From assembly GCF_021347895.1 (NCBI RefSeq), contig NC_067121.1, forward strand, positions 35,885,974 to 35,949,973: a stretch of 64,000 nt of DNA, written 5' to 3'. This DNA is from Acanthochromis polyacanthus. Lineage: Eukaryota > Chordata > Actinopteri > Pomacentridae. The translations under genes were made by a program, and so were the position numbers. How positions within the stretch are numbered: position 1 is the first letter of the stretch; each line of letters starts with the position of its first letter. Of the stretch, positions 1 to 10,562 are shown piece after piece. Below the pieces are notes generated by a model. That model was not told where the DNA came from, did not search any database, and saw nothing but the letters and a program-made list of their open reading frames with translations.

Positions 1-44
1 GCACTTTTCTGCCCTTTCAAGAAACCTGTGCGACACTGTCCCAG
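1..44 (+). CDS. crispld2: crispld2-like exon, 3' part, linker before the second LCCL domain
   Basis: The window opens in frame at base 1 and encodes ALFCPFKKPVRHCPR, ending in AG followed by the donor gtaaca. The split codon AG|G joins correctly to the exon at 831. The exon start lies outside the window. Confidence 0.82.
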
Positions 45-1661
45 GTAACATGGAGTTTTAGTGAAGACAGTCTCAGTCCTTCTAATGGTGTGTGTCCACA
101 TGGCTGTTCCCCCGCTGCTTCCCAACATTGGGCGCTTGATAGGTGTACAGCTGCAAAGTGTCAGACTAGATAAACATCAAACCAGTAAATTCTATACCTG
201 CCAACAACCACACCGACACTGGCTGCTCCTGATTGGAGAAATGTTTCACTTGTAGGCTGTTCGCACCTGGATGTCAACATGGCGGCTTGTTTGGAAACCT
301 CTTACATGATGAAAATAGTTCATGGAAGTGTGTTTTTGAAGAGGAGAGAAATAAACCATACAGCTGCCCAATCTGTTCAGTTAGTTCAAAAGTTTTCCAG
401 GCATTTCCAGAGGTTTGTCAGGCATTGGATGACCCTGATCTGCACACAGTAACCTAAACTTCAAACAATAAGCAGCCAACATGACGCCCCGTCTCTCAAA
501 ATGCAACGCTACCTGAATGCATTGCACATGTGCTGACATAGACCAATGAATGGGAAGCAAGGCAATGACGGATCCTGTAGACACGCATTATAAGAATGAC
601 AGGTTGACTATTTAACCCATATAGCCTTTCAAATTAAAGTTTAGCTAAACATTCTGCATCATCATTAAAGGATTCATTATATTTGTTGTGCATTTTCTAA
701 TTTCTACCTTGACAAATTACATATTTATATTTAAAATTTACACTGGTTCTAAGTTCTTCTAATTTTAAAGTTTGGTATGTAATGAATTTGCACTGAAAAT
801 ATTTCTTAATTATCTCTGGCTTTTTTTCAGGTTGTATTGTCCCAGGAACTGTTTGCGGGACAGCCAAGCCCGAGTCATTGGCACAAAATACTACTCAGAT
901 GTAAGTTCTCACATCATTGGCATCGGTTACTGACATTTACTGTGTGTTTCTTGGATAGAAGCATCATTTATTCTTTACAGGACACAGAGAGATGTCTAGT
1001 ATTTTCAAATTTTATATCAATAATGCGATTTCTCATAGTACTACCATGGATCCACTCAGCCTCACTGCTGAATTGTTCCCAATAGTCGTCATCCACAGTA
1101 TTCCAATAAAAAGATACACACAAAATCTGTAAAACTGTTGACAAAACACCTCCAAGTACAATGACAGTTTTCAGTCTTTGTGGGACGAATTTTCTGGAGC
1201 ATTTATGCACACAAACCTGTAAGCTAGAAACTTTTGGTTTATGTTGCAGTTGAGCATTTTTTATTCAAGTGAGCAAACAGGATCTTTGAGTCCAATATCC
1301 AGTTCTCCTGATATATCTGTGGTTACCACTCATTCTTCCAGAAATCCAGTATTTGCAGAGCAGCCATTCATGCTGGAGTGATCCAGAATGAATCAGGAGG
1401 TTACCTTGATGTAATGCCAGTGGACAGAAGGAGGCAGTACAGTGGCAGCTATCAGAATGCCATCACCTCAGAAAGGTAACATTTGATGGATCCCAGATCG
1501 TTTACGTAAAATATATGAAATTTTAACATCGATATTGGTATTGCAGCACATACATTACGTGTGAGAAATCTTTACATTCTGACTCTCCATTGCTTCTGTC
1601 TCTTTCCAGCCTAGTGAACCCCACGGGAGGAAAAGCCTTCAGAGTGTTTGCAGTCATCTGA
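1..1661 (+). CDS. crispld2: crispld2-like gene, C-terminal four coding exons (partial at 5' end)
   Basis: The coding join is 1..44, 831..900, 1342..1475 and 1610..1661, all with GT-AG borders and consistent phases. The product is the end of a secreted cysteine-rich protein of the CRISPLD family, which has an N-terminal CAP domain followed by two LCCL domains. Seen here are the linker CPFKKPVRHCPR, the LCCL start LYCPRNCLRDSQARVIGTKY, the core SSICRAAIHAGVIQNESGGY with DVMPVD, and the terminus NPTGGKAFRVFAVI followed by TGA. The CPRNC and SSICRAA..HAGV motifs are diagnostic for LCCL. From memory of the family, the FRVFAV ending and the second-LCCL sequence fit CRISPLD2 better than CRISPLD1, whose tail reads FRIFAV. 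Family assignment is firm; the paralogue call is an inference. The CAP domain and first LCCL domain lie upstream of the window. Confidence 0.88.
45..1341 (+). other. introns of the crispld2-like gene
   Basis: The two introns (45-830 and 901-1341) contain no other exon or repeat that I recognise. Short open frames here lack splice or similarity support. Confidence 0.6.
831..900 (+). CDS. crispld2: crispld2-like exon, start of second LCCL domain
   Basis: This 70-nt exon has acceptor tttttttcag and donor gtaagt. It encodes LYCPRNCLRDSQARVIGTKY then YSD, the first cysteine pair and strand of the LCCL fold. Confidence 0.9.
1342..1475 (+). CDS. crispld2: crispld2-like exon, LCCL core
   Basis: This 134-nt exon has acceptor cattcttccag and donor gtaaca. 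It encodes the LCCL signature SSICRAAIHAGV, then GGYLDVMPVDRRRQYSGSY and NAITSE. It begins in phase 0 and leaves AG for the last exon. Confidence 0.92.
1610..1661 (+). CDS. crispld2: crispld2-like terminal coding exon with stop
   Basis: Acceptor tctctttccag precedes this exon. The split serine codon AG|C is followed by LVNPTGGKAFRVFAVI and TGA at 1659-1661. The protein end matches the usual family C-terminus, so the stop is authentic and not a truncation. Confidence 0.92.
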
Positions 1662-3240
1662 AAACCCACTCTCAAAGGACAAAGTACCATGAAACATGGC
1701 CACTTCATATCCAGCAAACCCACTCATTATGAGCTTACAACCTACAATTACATTCATTCCTGCAGTCAATAAATCAACGTTTCTGCTCCTGACGCTCAAA
1801 GTGTAACATGCCTCTATTCAAGGCTTCTCTATCTTTGGTCATGAGTGACTCACTCACTGTCCAATAATAGAGCAGCAAATGATGTTTGGTTAATGATGCA
1901 TTTGGATGTCTCTTGCCTTACATCTTTTCCTAAATTTGAAAGCTTACTGTAACACACACATGGGGCTGCCATGCATCTTTGGCAGACATGGTATGGTGAC
2001 ATCATGTCTTTTTAACACTCAAAGTTGCATATACTCCACTAAATTTAGCACCAGTTTCAACCACCTCTTGTAATTTCAGAACTTAAAGGTAGAAGTCTAA
2101 AATCAGAGCTTTTCGCAGAGCAATTCAAGACGTGGCATACATCATTTCCACGTATGCCAGGTAAAACAGCAGAGCAGTTTAGCCCCTCCATTGGGCCTAA
2201 TTCACAAAGTGACTCAATGTCTTCTTATACAATGTGCCTTTATTTAATCAGACTATTGGTAGTCAGAAGTTCCCCATCCCACTTTGCCAAACAGGTGTCT
2301 GCTGTGTTCTTTGGAGGCCCAAACTGGATGTACAGGATAGGGGGGGGAAAAATCACAATAATGAAATAAACTGGATGACTGAAGGGCAGACAAAAAGAAA
2401 TAACTGCACATTTTATTAGTTAACTTTAACAGCATTGTTTTAATATCTTCAGTATGGTAATCTGTTTACTTTTCCTCAAGTATACGAATTACAGAGGCTT
2501 TAAAATGTCCTACATTTTTCCTGTTTTCATGCCTCAAGATTAGAATTTGGCCGAGACTGTCTGGCTCTTTTGATACCAGACGAAACAAGTGTGTGGTAGA
2601 TGTGGCAGAAGAACATGCCCTAAAACTGCTTTGTTGATTATTTTTACTTTAAGTGGGACCATAATTGACAAATTCATCATCATGCTAAATTGAAATAGTC
2701 TTGAAATTAGCAAGGGAGACCATAAATCCATTGGGAAAATGTTCACCGAGGAAACAAATCAATCATTTTCTTGCAGACCTCTACACAAATGGAGCAGTTG
2801 TTCTGTTTCTAAAAAGTCTGGTCAGCGCCTCCATATGTTGTATGTCCGATTACAGTATACAGTATAGCAATAATGCAGGCACTTTTTAATGCAGATTGTA
2901 TATTTTTGTACATATTACTGTAAATAATATTGAAAAAATGCTTGAAATGCTTGCTACTGTTGCCCTTTTCATTCACATTCCTAACACATTTCGCAATAAA
3001 CAGTAGATGGTGATACAGCTTCTGCATGCAAAACATATATTTGCCACTCGAGTGTTTATTTTTATAAAGGACAAATTCCACCATAATGCCATAAAACCAA
3101 CGTTTGTAAATATTGTGTGTGTAACATATATCTGTATTTTTTATGTTATACTGCATTCCCCAGCTTTTATTTGTATAATTGGAACCTGGCTGGCCAGGTA
3201 TGTGCATGGTGGAAATCACAATTAAAATACTTCAAATTTT
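1662..3240 (+). other. crispld2: probable 3'UTR of the crispld2-like gene
   Basis: Non-coding sequence after the stop. Candidate polyadenylation hexamers are AATAAA near 1767 and 2995 and ATTAAA near 3221. The last third is AT-rich and carries three TGTANATA motifs at 2907-2914, 2919-2926 and 3105-3112. The true transcript end cannot be fixed from sequence alone. Confidence 0.5.
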
Positions 3241-4978
3241 TATATTTATGTATTGTGTCATTTTTCACTCCATTGAAGATTCTGTGCTATAAGTAACATC
3301 AAGATCCATTTATTTTTTCTGCGCAGGATTTAAGTCATAAGTTGAATGATTTAGCTACAGCAGCGGTTCAACTCCTCTAACCCCAAATTTAAGGCTTGAA
3401 TCCGCTCCTTGGTTTACATTGTATTGCATTACACTTGTTTTCAGTTTTTGCGGACATATGGTTGTAGACATATGGCTGAGTGGCCACACTATTTTAATAT
3501 CAGCACCCGCAGCTTCCAGATAGCCTGCGGAATCTGGGCATTAACATTTCAACATCTCAAATTCAGCTGCGGATCAAACTTCCAGGAGAAATGTCTTTCT
3601 AGAAAGCCGTGGGTGTTTCCAGGAACCGGGGGGAACATAGAGGAAGGGAAAGCTGCTTGTTTCAGGTCCAGGGAAAAGATCTTATCTACCACTTGGCCTT
3701 GCATGTTTCGAGTGAAGTGCAAGAACTACATGAACTGTTTACAGTCTCACATGAGATTCAGTTTTCCAAGTAGAAAGTGGTGGACTTAAAGTAATTTGTT
3801 TAAGAGTGCAGATTTTGGGTTGGAGATTCACAAAATTTTGCGTTCTAGGAATAAAAAAGAAGTCTTAAAAATGTCACAGTTCCAAAGTTAATTTAGGAAA
3901 ATAAGCAGTTTTAAGAACAGTGGTCTGACCTGCACTCTGTGTTAAAGGCTTCATTTTCCACTTATGTTCCAGTGGTGTTCTGTTTCATCCTCGTTTTCTG
4001 GAGTTTGAACTGAGTCCTGCAACTGAACTGATGTCAAAGTGCTCAGGATCCCTCACTGTGCCAGCGGGCACACAAACAAAGACCAACTTTGTGTTTTATT
4101 TAACTTTATCGCTCTACTTCGCAGGATACACTTCCGCTCCTTCCTCTGGAACGGCAAATATGTGTCGAGGCTCCAGGCGAAAGTCACCTCTAAGCACACA
4201 GGAGTGCACACGTGTAAATGAAGATGCACAAAATATATAAGAAAAACACTTAAAAACAGGCCAAACATTTAAATGATGTCTTTAGACTGGATGCAGCAGG
4301 TTATGATCATACTAAAATAAACAAATACAGCCTGAAGTGACCAGTTTAACCATCACATGAGTCTGCCTGAGGTGGACACAACCTCTTGCTGAATGTATAT
4401 AACATAAAGAAACTGCGACTGAGATGAAAATGTGTCAGCTGGGTTTGGGCCAGGTATCCTAGAGAAAAGAGTCAAGCATCGCAGCGTTGTTAAAATTCAC
4501 AGGACCCTGTTGCAGAGGTGGCCACTGGCACCAGACCCCTCTGAACTGCTCCGGTCAGTTAGCCGTCCTGTCAGTCAAGAAGCTGCCATCCACTCACTCA
4601 GACTTCATGCCAGTCAATTAGAGGCTTACTCCAGCATTCAAGTTTGTGAGAAATTACTCTATCATTCCGACAGGAAGCTAGTTTGGTCAGACAAATAGCC
4701 ACCCACTCAGCCAAGCAGTCCATTACTGCAGAAAAGCAGCTTTTTCAGGCAATCAAACAGACTGTCAGTCAAGAAAAGATTTTACAGCAAATTCTTAGAC
4801 TCTGGCTCCTCGTATAAAGCAACAGTTCACCATGTTTGGAAATAAACTTTGCTTTTTTAACAGGCTGTCTGTGTCTACACAGAAATCATTCAGGCATGGT
4901 CAGTGTAGTTCAGTTTGAAAAAAAAGAAAAAAATATGCTTTTTTTGTAATATGAGTGAACTGGACCTGTTAAATGTCT

Positions 4979-4984
<6 letters not shown>

Positions 4985-5041
<57 letters not shown>
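4985..5041. repeat. (AC)n microsatellite
   Basis: An uninterrupted AC dinucleotide run of about 57 bases is visible, followed by an AT-rich tail with several ATAT words. Confidence 0.98.
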
Positions 5042-5043
<2 letters not shown>

Positions 5044-6756
5044 CACAAATATTTATATACACATATATATATAAAACATTGCTTTAGCTTCAGGTGTACA
5101 AGTTCAGTCTTGGTGCAGTTGGTATAAGAAGTGGATTTCCTAAATTAATACCATGACAAACACTGCTCAGTCAACTGCGACCAACAAGAGCCTCAGTTAC
5201 ATAGCTGGACTGTAAGAGCTAGCAGCAACATGTAAGCGGTGACTTGCACATTAAAATATTTGTCAAGTTTTTGTCGTTTTTTTTTCATAACTTGTTTATG
5301 AGATGTTTTAATTTGCTTTGAGGCACATAATCAGTGAAACAAGAAGTCAGTGTCACAGCTGAGCATTTCAACGTGGACATTACAGTGTACTGATGACAGT
5401 CTCAGGGTTTCATATGTGACAAACCAAAGGAATCAATCCTGTAAAGTTGCAGCAAGGCAGAAAGCAATTATTTTCACAGAAACAAATTCTGTGTCAATGT
5501 GCAAACAGACGTTTTTCAGAGTTAGATCAACAATCAGCTGGGAACTTTAACTACAAAAGGGAAACATCATTGTGACGACAGAATTTTTCTGTGATTTGTA
5601 AGTGATGATCATTATAAAATGTGACAAGAGTGGCGCATGTAATCACAGTTTCAACCAAATAAACCCCAGAAAAGGAAAACATGGACATTGGGCACCAGTC
5701 CAAAACAACTGACTACCAGGGGTCATAGATTGCCAGCTATTAGTCAGTGAATGACCAGAGAATGATGAAGGGTATTTATAAGACTCTTAGAACAATGACG
5801 AGGATTATAATCCCCACACCTCTTTCATTCTTCAGTCATGTGATGACAACACTTGCTACTGGTCTGCAGTGGCTGATTGTACAATCACTGTTACTTCAAT
5901 AATAGCTAATACAACACATGTATTGCAGTGAAAATGGGCATAATACATCCAAGATGTTTCTCTGCGCTCTGTGAAACATGTCAGAGTTTGCAGTATTTAA
6001 ATGGGGCCAGCTGCACTGCTAGGAATTCTGGGCCCCTTGACCTTGATGTGTAGAACTTAACACAGTATAACGTGGCCCCTCTGAGACCCCCCCTCAACAA
6101 AGCTTGAGGATGTACTCTCCCCTTCATACGCCACACTTCTCAGCAATGCTTCAGTAAATCTGCATCAGAGTCTTTAAAGTAGCCCCTCTAAACCCAAACT
6201 AAACGGAGTCACCCTACTTTGCTGCTATACTTTGCACTTTTAGTCATAACTGTCATCTCATGAGTCTTTAAATAATGCTAGTTATAGGCCTGGAACACTG
6301 AATCCCCACCATTTAACTGTACGGGAAAGTAAGAGTCTTTTCATAGCAAATGAATAAATAGTCGCGGCTGGTATTTGTGTAGGTCTAACAACATACTCCT
6401 GTGTTGCCAGTTTTAGAGATAAAACCTTTTTGATTGTGTGTGTTGGTCAGTAAAATACAGAAACATCAAATGGATGTAGCAATTATGAGGGTTTTTTTGA
6501 GATATGTTTAAATCTGGACACAGCTGGTCATGCCTGAAACACACCGGGATGCGTGTGTGAATGTGTGTGTGTTTATGCATGCACTCACCTCCGTGGACAA
6601 ATGTGTAGTTGTGTACGTGCAGAAGTGAGGCACTTTCTAAATATGACCTGTGCAATCACTCTCATGCTTTACGGGCCGCTCCGCCGGCGGTTAAACTCCT
6701 GGGCGGACACACACCATGCATGTGGGCTAACAATCACCGTGGGACTGGATGAGAAG

Positions 6757-6758
6757 TA

Positions 6759-6828
<70 letters not shown>
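6757..6828. repeat. (TG)n microsatellite
   Basis: An uninterrupted TG dinucleotide run of about 70 bases is visible. Open frames across it on both strands are low-complexity artefacts. Confidence 0.98.
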
Positions 6829-6830
<2 letters not shown>

Positions 6831-7641
6831 CTGTGTGAGCTGTGTGGTTGGACTTCCTCCTCTCAGCCCTCCACCTCTCATAGATTTAGACGTTATTATT
6901 TTAACATAGTTAGCAGCTGTGTTTTGGTGGCGAAACATGGTAATCATCTCCCTACCGCGGGGTTTTCTGTCGTTTGAGGCGTATTTATAACCATGGACCG
7001 CTTCGCTCTACTTTCTCATGACACAACGCAGATCTGGAATCTCCTCCAAGTCATATTTGGTTAGTCTTTGTGTCAGTCTCCTGAATTGGAATAATTTGGC
7101 GTAGCTCATTCTGTGTGATCCTGTTAAAGACAGTATAGACAATTAGAAAAGATGCACTCATTACTCCTGTAATCCACCAGTCAGGTTAAATGTTGTTGTG
7201 CGATGGTTGTTTCAAAAAGGCTAAAACTTCAACGCTAGCAGCTCTGTGAGCCAACACCAAGTTGCTTTGCACTACAGCAGGTTATATGCTAAACTCTGAG
7301 TGCTAACATTATTAGCTTACTTATTTAGCATTGTTAGTTTGCACCATAGACTGCATTGAGACGTCATAAGGTGTATTAGCACTGAACAGCTGAGGTTAAT
7401 GGGAACCTTCAGGAGTTGAAAGTAACTGTATATTTACTCAAACACTACCCTACAGTTTTATCTCCGTTACTTGTACTTGAGCTGTGTATTGCTGTTCATT
7501 AGTATTCGGTATAGTGTCGATAAACTAGTAGTCTGAAAGTTTTCCCCTGTTATTGCTTTTCAGCTTTGAACCAGCATCAATTCAATTTATTGTTTTGCTT
7601 TCTTTTTAACAAGAATTTCCAAAAAAAAAGACTCTTACATG

Positions 7642-8110
7642 TAGGGATGTCCGATAATATTGGCCCACCAATATTATCGACCCGATATTGGCATAAAAAT
7701 GTAATATCAGTCAACATCGTAATTGGGTTTTTTGCCTATCATGAAAATCTATAAAAGAATGCCTGAATTTTGCAAGCATCTACCAGTGCACAAATGATGG
7801 CATCATCAAACTGCATCATCAAGTGAGTAAACAAGTCTGGCTGCAGCAACAAGCTTGCTGTGCCTGACTACAACATGTCTGTGGTTTGGAATTATTTCTA
7901 ATTGTCTCCTTCAGATTTTAAACTAACTATTTGCAATGACTGCAAAGCGTTGGTTATGCAAGGCAGAATCAAGACTTCTTCTATCAATATTTCCAATTTA
8001 ATCTCCCACCTCAGGATGAATCGTTCATAGAAAGTTTCATGTCAATGAGGGAACAGATTCTTCCAAAGCAATGACAATTGATAAAAAATGTGTAAAATAC
8101 AGGACTGCAT
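7642..8110 (+). mobile_element. degraded hAT-like DNA transposon fragment
   Basis: The left end begins TAGGGATGTCCGATAATATT, a terminal type frequent in fish hAT elements that start TAGGG. About 230 bases inside lies a broken BED zinc-finger coding region (separate entry). No clear right inverted terminus was found, so the right limit is approximate and the copy is probably truncated. Superfamily assignment rests on the end sequence plus the BED finger. Confidence 0.55.
7875..8030 (+). pseudogene. relic of a BED-type zinc finger from a hAT transposase
   Basis: Translation from 7875 reads MSVVWNYF, a stop (TAA at 7899-7901), then LSPSDFKLTICNDCKALV and later INISNLISHLRMN. This follows the BED finger pattern: an aromatic VW..F start, a CxxC pair (CNDC), then N-LxxHL. 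The second ligand after HL is missing, and another stop follows. BED fingers are the DNA-binding head of hAT transposases. The in-frame stop and missing ligand mark it as non-functional. Confidence 0.6.
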
Positions 8111-8139
8111 TCGCATCCCCCCTTTAAAGTGGCTACTTC

Positions 8140-8330
8140 AATTTCATTTATACAGTGCCAAGAAAAAAAGTATTCACTGCTCTTGGAAGTATTGAATCAC
8201 TGCCAATGTCATTTGGCTTTTTTGACAAGAATTTTAAAAAAAAATTGTTCATGTTTAAGTAATGTCCATTTATAAAAAAAATATAAAATGTAAAAGTATT
8301 TACCCCTTTTAAAGTGTCGTGCTGAATTAA
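8140..8330. mobile_element. possible Tc1/mariner-like terminal remnant
   Basis: The segment contains ACAGTGCCAAGAAAAAAAGT followed by ATTCACT and later AAAAGTATTTACCCCTTTT. This resembles fish Tc1-like ends of the form cagtgcc..aagtatt..cccctt. It is short, has no coding part, and the call is tentative. Confidence 0.3.
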
Positions 8331-9699
8331 ACAGAAGTCATGTTTTTGTGGTTGATTTTCATGGATTTGTTTATTTGTGTCATGTAGTGTTCATGTGTGT
8401 GTGTGCTCATTTCTTTCCTCTGAGTGTTTTTTCTTTGCAGTCAGTTTACTGCCCCCTGTAGTCATTTGGTGTCTATTTTGGAGCTTTTGTGTCTCTGCAG
8501 TCATTTTGTTTTGTTTTGTGATTATTCTGAATCTCTTTCCTATCTTATTTTAGATGGTTTATATAACTTTTTAGCTGATTTGAGCATCAGCTCCTCTTAA
8601 TATTTTAATATACCACATTAACTCTGAATGTACTTTACATTAAAAGACTAAATATAATGCATGAAGTTGAGAAAGTATTATAGAAGCATGAGTAACGTGC
8701 AGAATCTGAATTACTATAGCACATACCTCAGTGTACATCAAACATACCTCACAAATAGCAACTGAAGCTCAAACACATAACCACACATTAACAAATAGTT
8801 GTTAACAAATGGTCCCATCCAAGGTTTTGGGCCAAGGACCCACTAACCTGTTTGTGTTCGGTAGCCGTTCTGAAAGATCTAACATTTTGCCCAAAGTATG
8901 TTACCACCAATTTATTAGTGGTGGAGCATATTTCACTTGTGTGGAATAAACTCCTGCACTCCATCAGTGAGACACCTTCAAGATACCAACATATATTTTT
9001 AAATCCCGATTTACGTATGATTGTTTTTGTATATTTTACATTTGCTATATATACTGCTGAGACACCTATTTACTTTCGCTAAATCAGTATCCAAGAACAC
9101 CACGGGCGCTTTCATTTTTGCGCCTACAGGTTGCAGGAGAGAGGATTTCTGCCAATGCTCTGCCCACTCTGCCGGAAAGTGAGTGGGTGTTGACAGGTGA
9201 CAGAAATATGGATGAGGACGATTTATCACTCAGCCAGACTCTTTCCTAATACTGGACTGTAACAGGTCACACTTCCAAGCAGGTAATTGGTCTTAAAACT
9301 TCCCTTATGTTTGTTTCGGTCTCAATGTCCTGCCTAAAACGACAACTGGTCTCCTGCACAAAAGTCCCTTCAGTCGCCCACGAGATTGTAATGCTGTAGC
9401 CCTGTTTTTTTTTTTTTCAGTCTTAATGAACACCTACTTTTTTCTTCACACCCTTTAGGCTATACTGTCTTTGTGTCTATGTTTCCCATTTTCTGCCCAT
9501 TTCTCTGCCTTGGCACAAGTGATCTGTCTTGGAAAACGGAGAAGAACACTGACTTGATTCCACCTTGAAGACTGTGTTACTGGGCTTATTTTTTGCAGGT
9601 GGAAAGCATTTTAAGGATGATGAATCCTGGCTTCTCCACACCTCCCACCCGCCAAACACCCTCACGCGTACACACACACACGCTTTGATCCCAAAGTCA
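8331..9699. other. intergenic stretch without recognised genes
   Basis: I see no recognisable coding exon, RNA gene or repeat with a clear border. A short poly-T run occurs near 9408. Confidence 0.45.
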
Positions 9700-10562
9700 A
9701 AATAAAGCTGCAAGCAGTGATGGACGGGTCCTCGCATTCTTGCTGGTCGGCGAATCCACGCACGTTCACCAGGTGGCGTTGTGACCAAGAGTGTATTTTG
9801 GCCTATGGATGTGATCAGGATTGGTCTCTGATCACATATGCAAAGTTTCAAGCAGATCGGAGCGTTACAGGCTAGCTTTAGAGCATTTCCTTCCATCCAG
9901 CAGGTGGCGCTATGACTGTAGCTTTAAATCAGCATGTGATCAGGGCAGGACATTGATCATACATGTAAAGTCTGAGATAGATTGGAGCATGTTCAGGGCA
10001 GTTACACAGCATTTCCTGATTCTTGAAATTTCCAGGGGTCACCATTTCTATGCCCTCAGACTTTTGCGAAGCATTTTGATAGCTTTTGAGCAGCCATGCC
10101 TGCTGTACATCCTGGCCAAATTTCAGCTCTGTTGGAGTTACCTTGTTAGAATATATAGCTTTTAAAAATGTACAAAAATGACCAAAAATCGTCAAAAATA
10201 TGCCGCATAATTCAAAATGGCTGACTTCCTGTTGATTTTTGGGCATGGGTGTCAATTACATTTTTGCTGCATATGTCCCCCAAATATTGTGGCTGCAGAT
10301 GAAACATCATGGCAGTTGGCCTAATGACCACTTTTTCAATTTTACAGGGGGCGCTATGGAGACATTTTGCCACACGTGTACAACTCCCATAAAATATCAA
10401 ATTTTTCGCCAGTCCTGATGTGCATGCAAAGTTTCACGCATTTTGGGGTATGTTTAGGCTGCTAAAGTGGAGTTTGAAAAGACGGGAAAAGAGTGAAGAA
10501 GAAGAAAAAGAAACCCTAGGGTTTCAATAGGGTACTTCAGCACCGTCGGTGCTCAAACCCTA
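9700..10562 (+). mobile_element. interspersed repeat R1, copy A (near full length)
   Basis: This copy of about 860 bp begins near AATAAAGCTGCAAGCAGTGA and ends near CCGTCGGTGCTCAAACCCTA. It shares long stretches with two reverse-oriented copies in slc12a7 introns (24077-24455 and 25847-27022). Shared words include a GATCACATATGCAAAGTTT-type segment, CAACAGGAAG in reverse, and ACTTTTTCAATTTTACAGGG. No transposase or reverse-transcriptase frame was recognised and no clean terminal repeats were found, so the class is unknown. Confidence 0.7.

Larger units (their letters stand above)
3241..7641. other. intergenic stretch between crispld2-like gene and hAT-like element
   Basis: Apart from the two dinucleotide tracts listed separately, I see no gene with conserved protein sequence. 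The longest open frames, such as 3409-3789, have no recognisable domain and no splice context. Around 7210-7350 are scattered GCTAA/AGCTA words of the kind found in degenerate fish repeats. Confidence 0.5.

Noticed and set aside
2809..3219. 136-codon minus-strand open frame
   Set aside because: Lies in the AT-rich 3'UTR of the crispld2-like gene, with no domain and no splice context.
6669..6977. Open frames on both strands through the TG microsatellite
   Set aside because: Their length comes only from the dinucleotide repeat.
9477..9896. 139-codon open frame on the minus strand
   Set aside because: No recognisable domain, and it overlaps the start of repeat R1 copy A.
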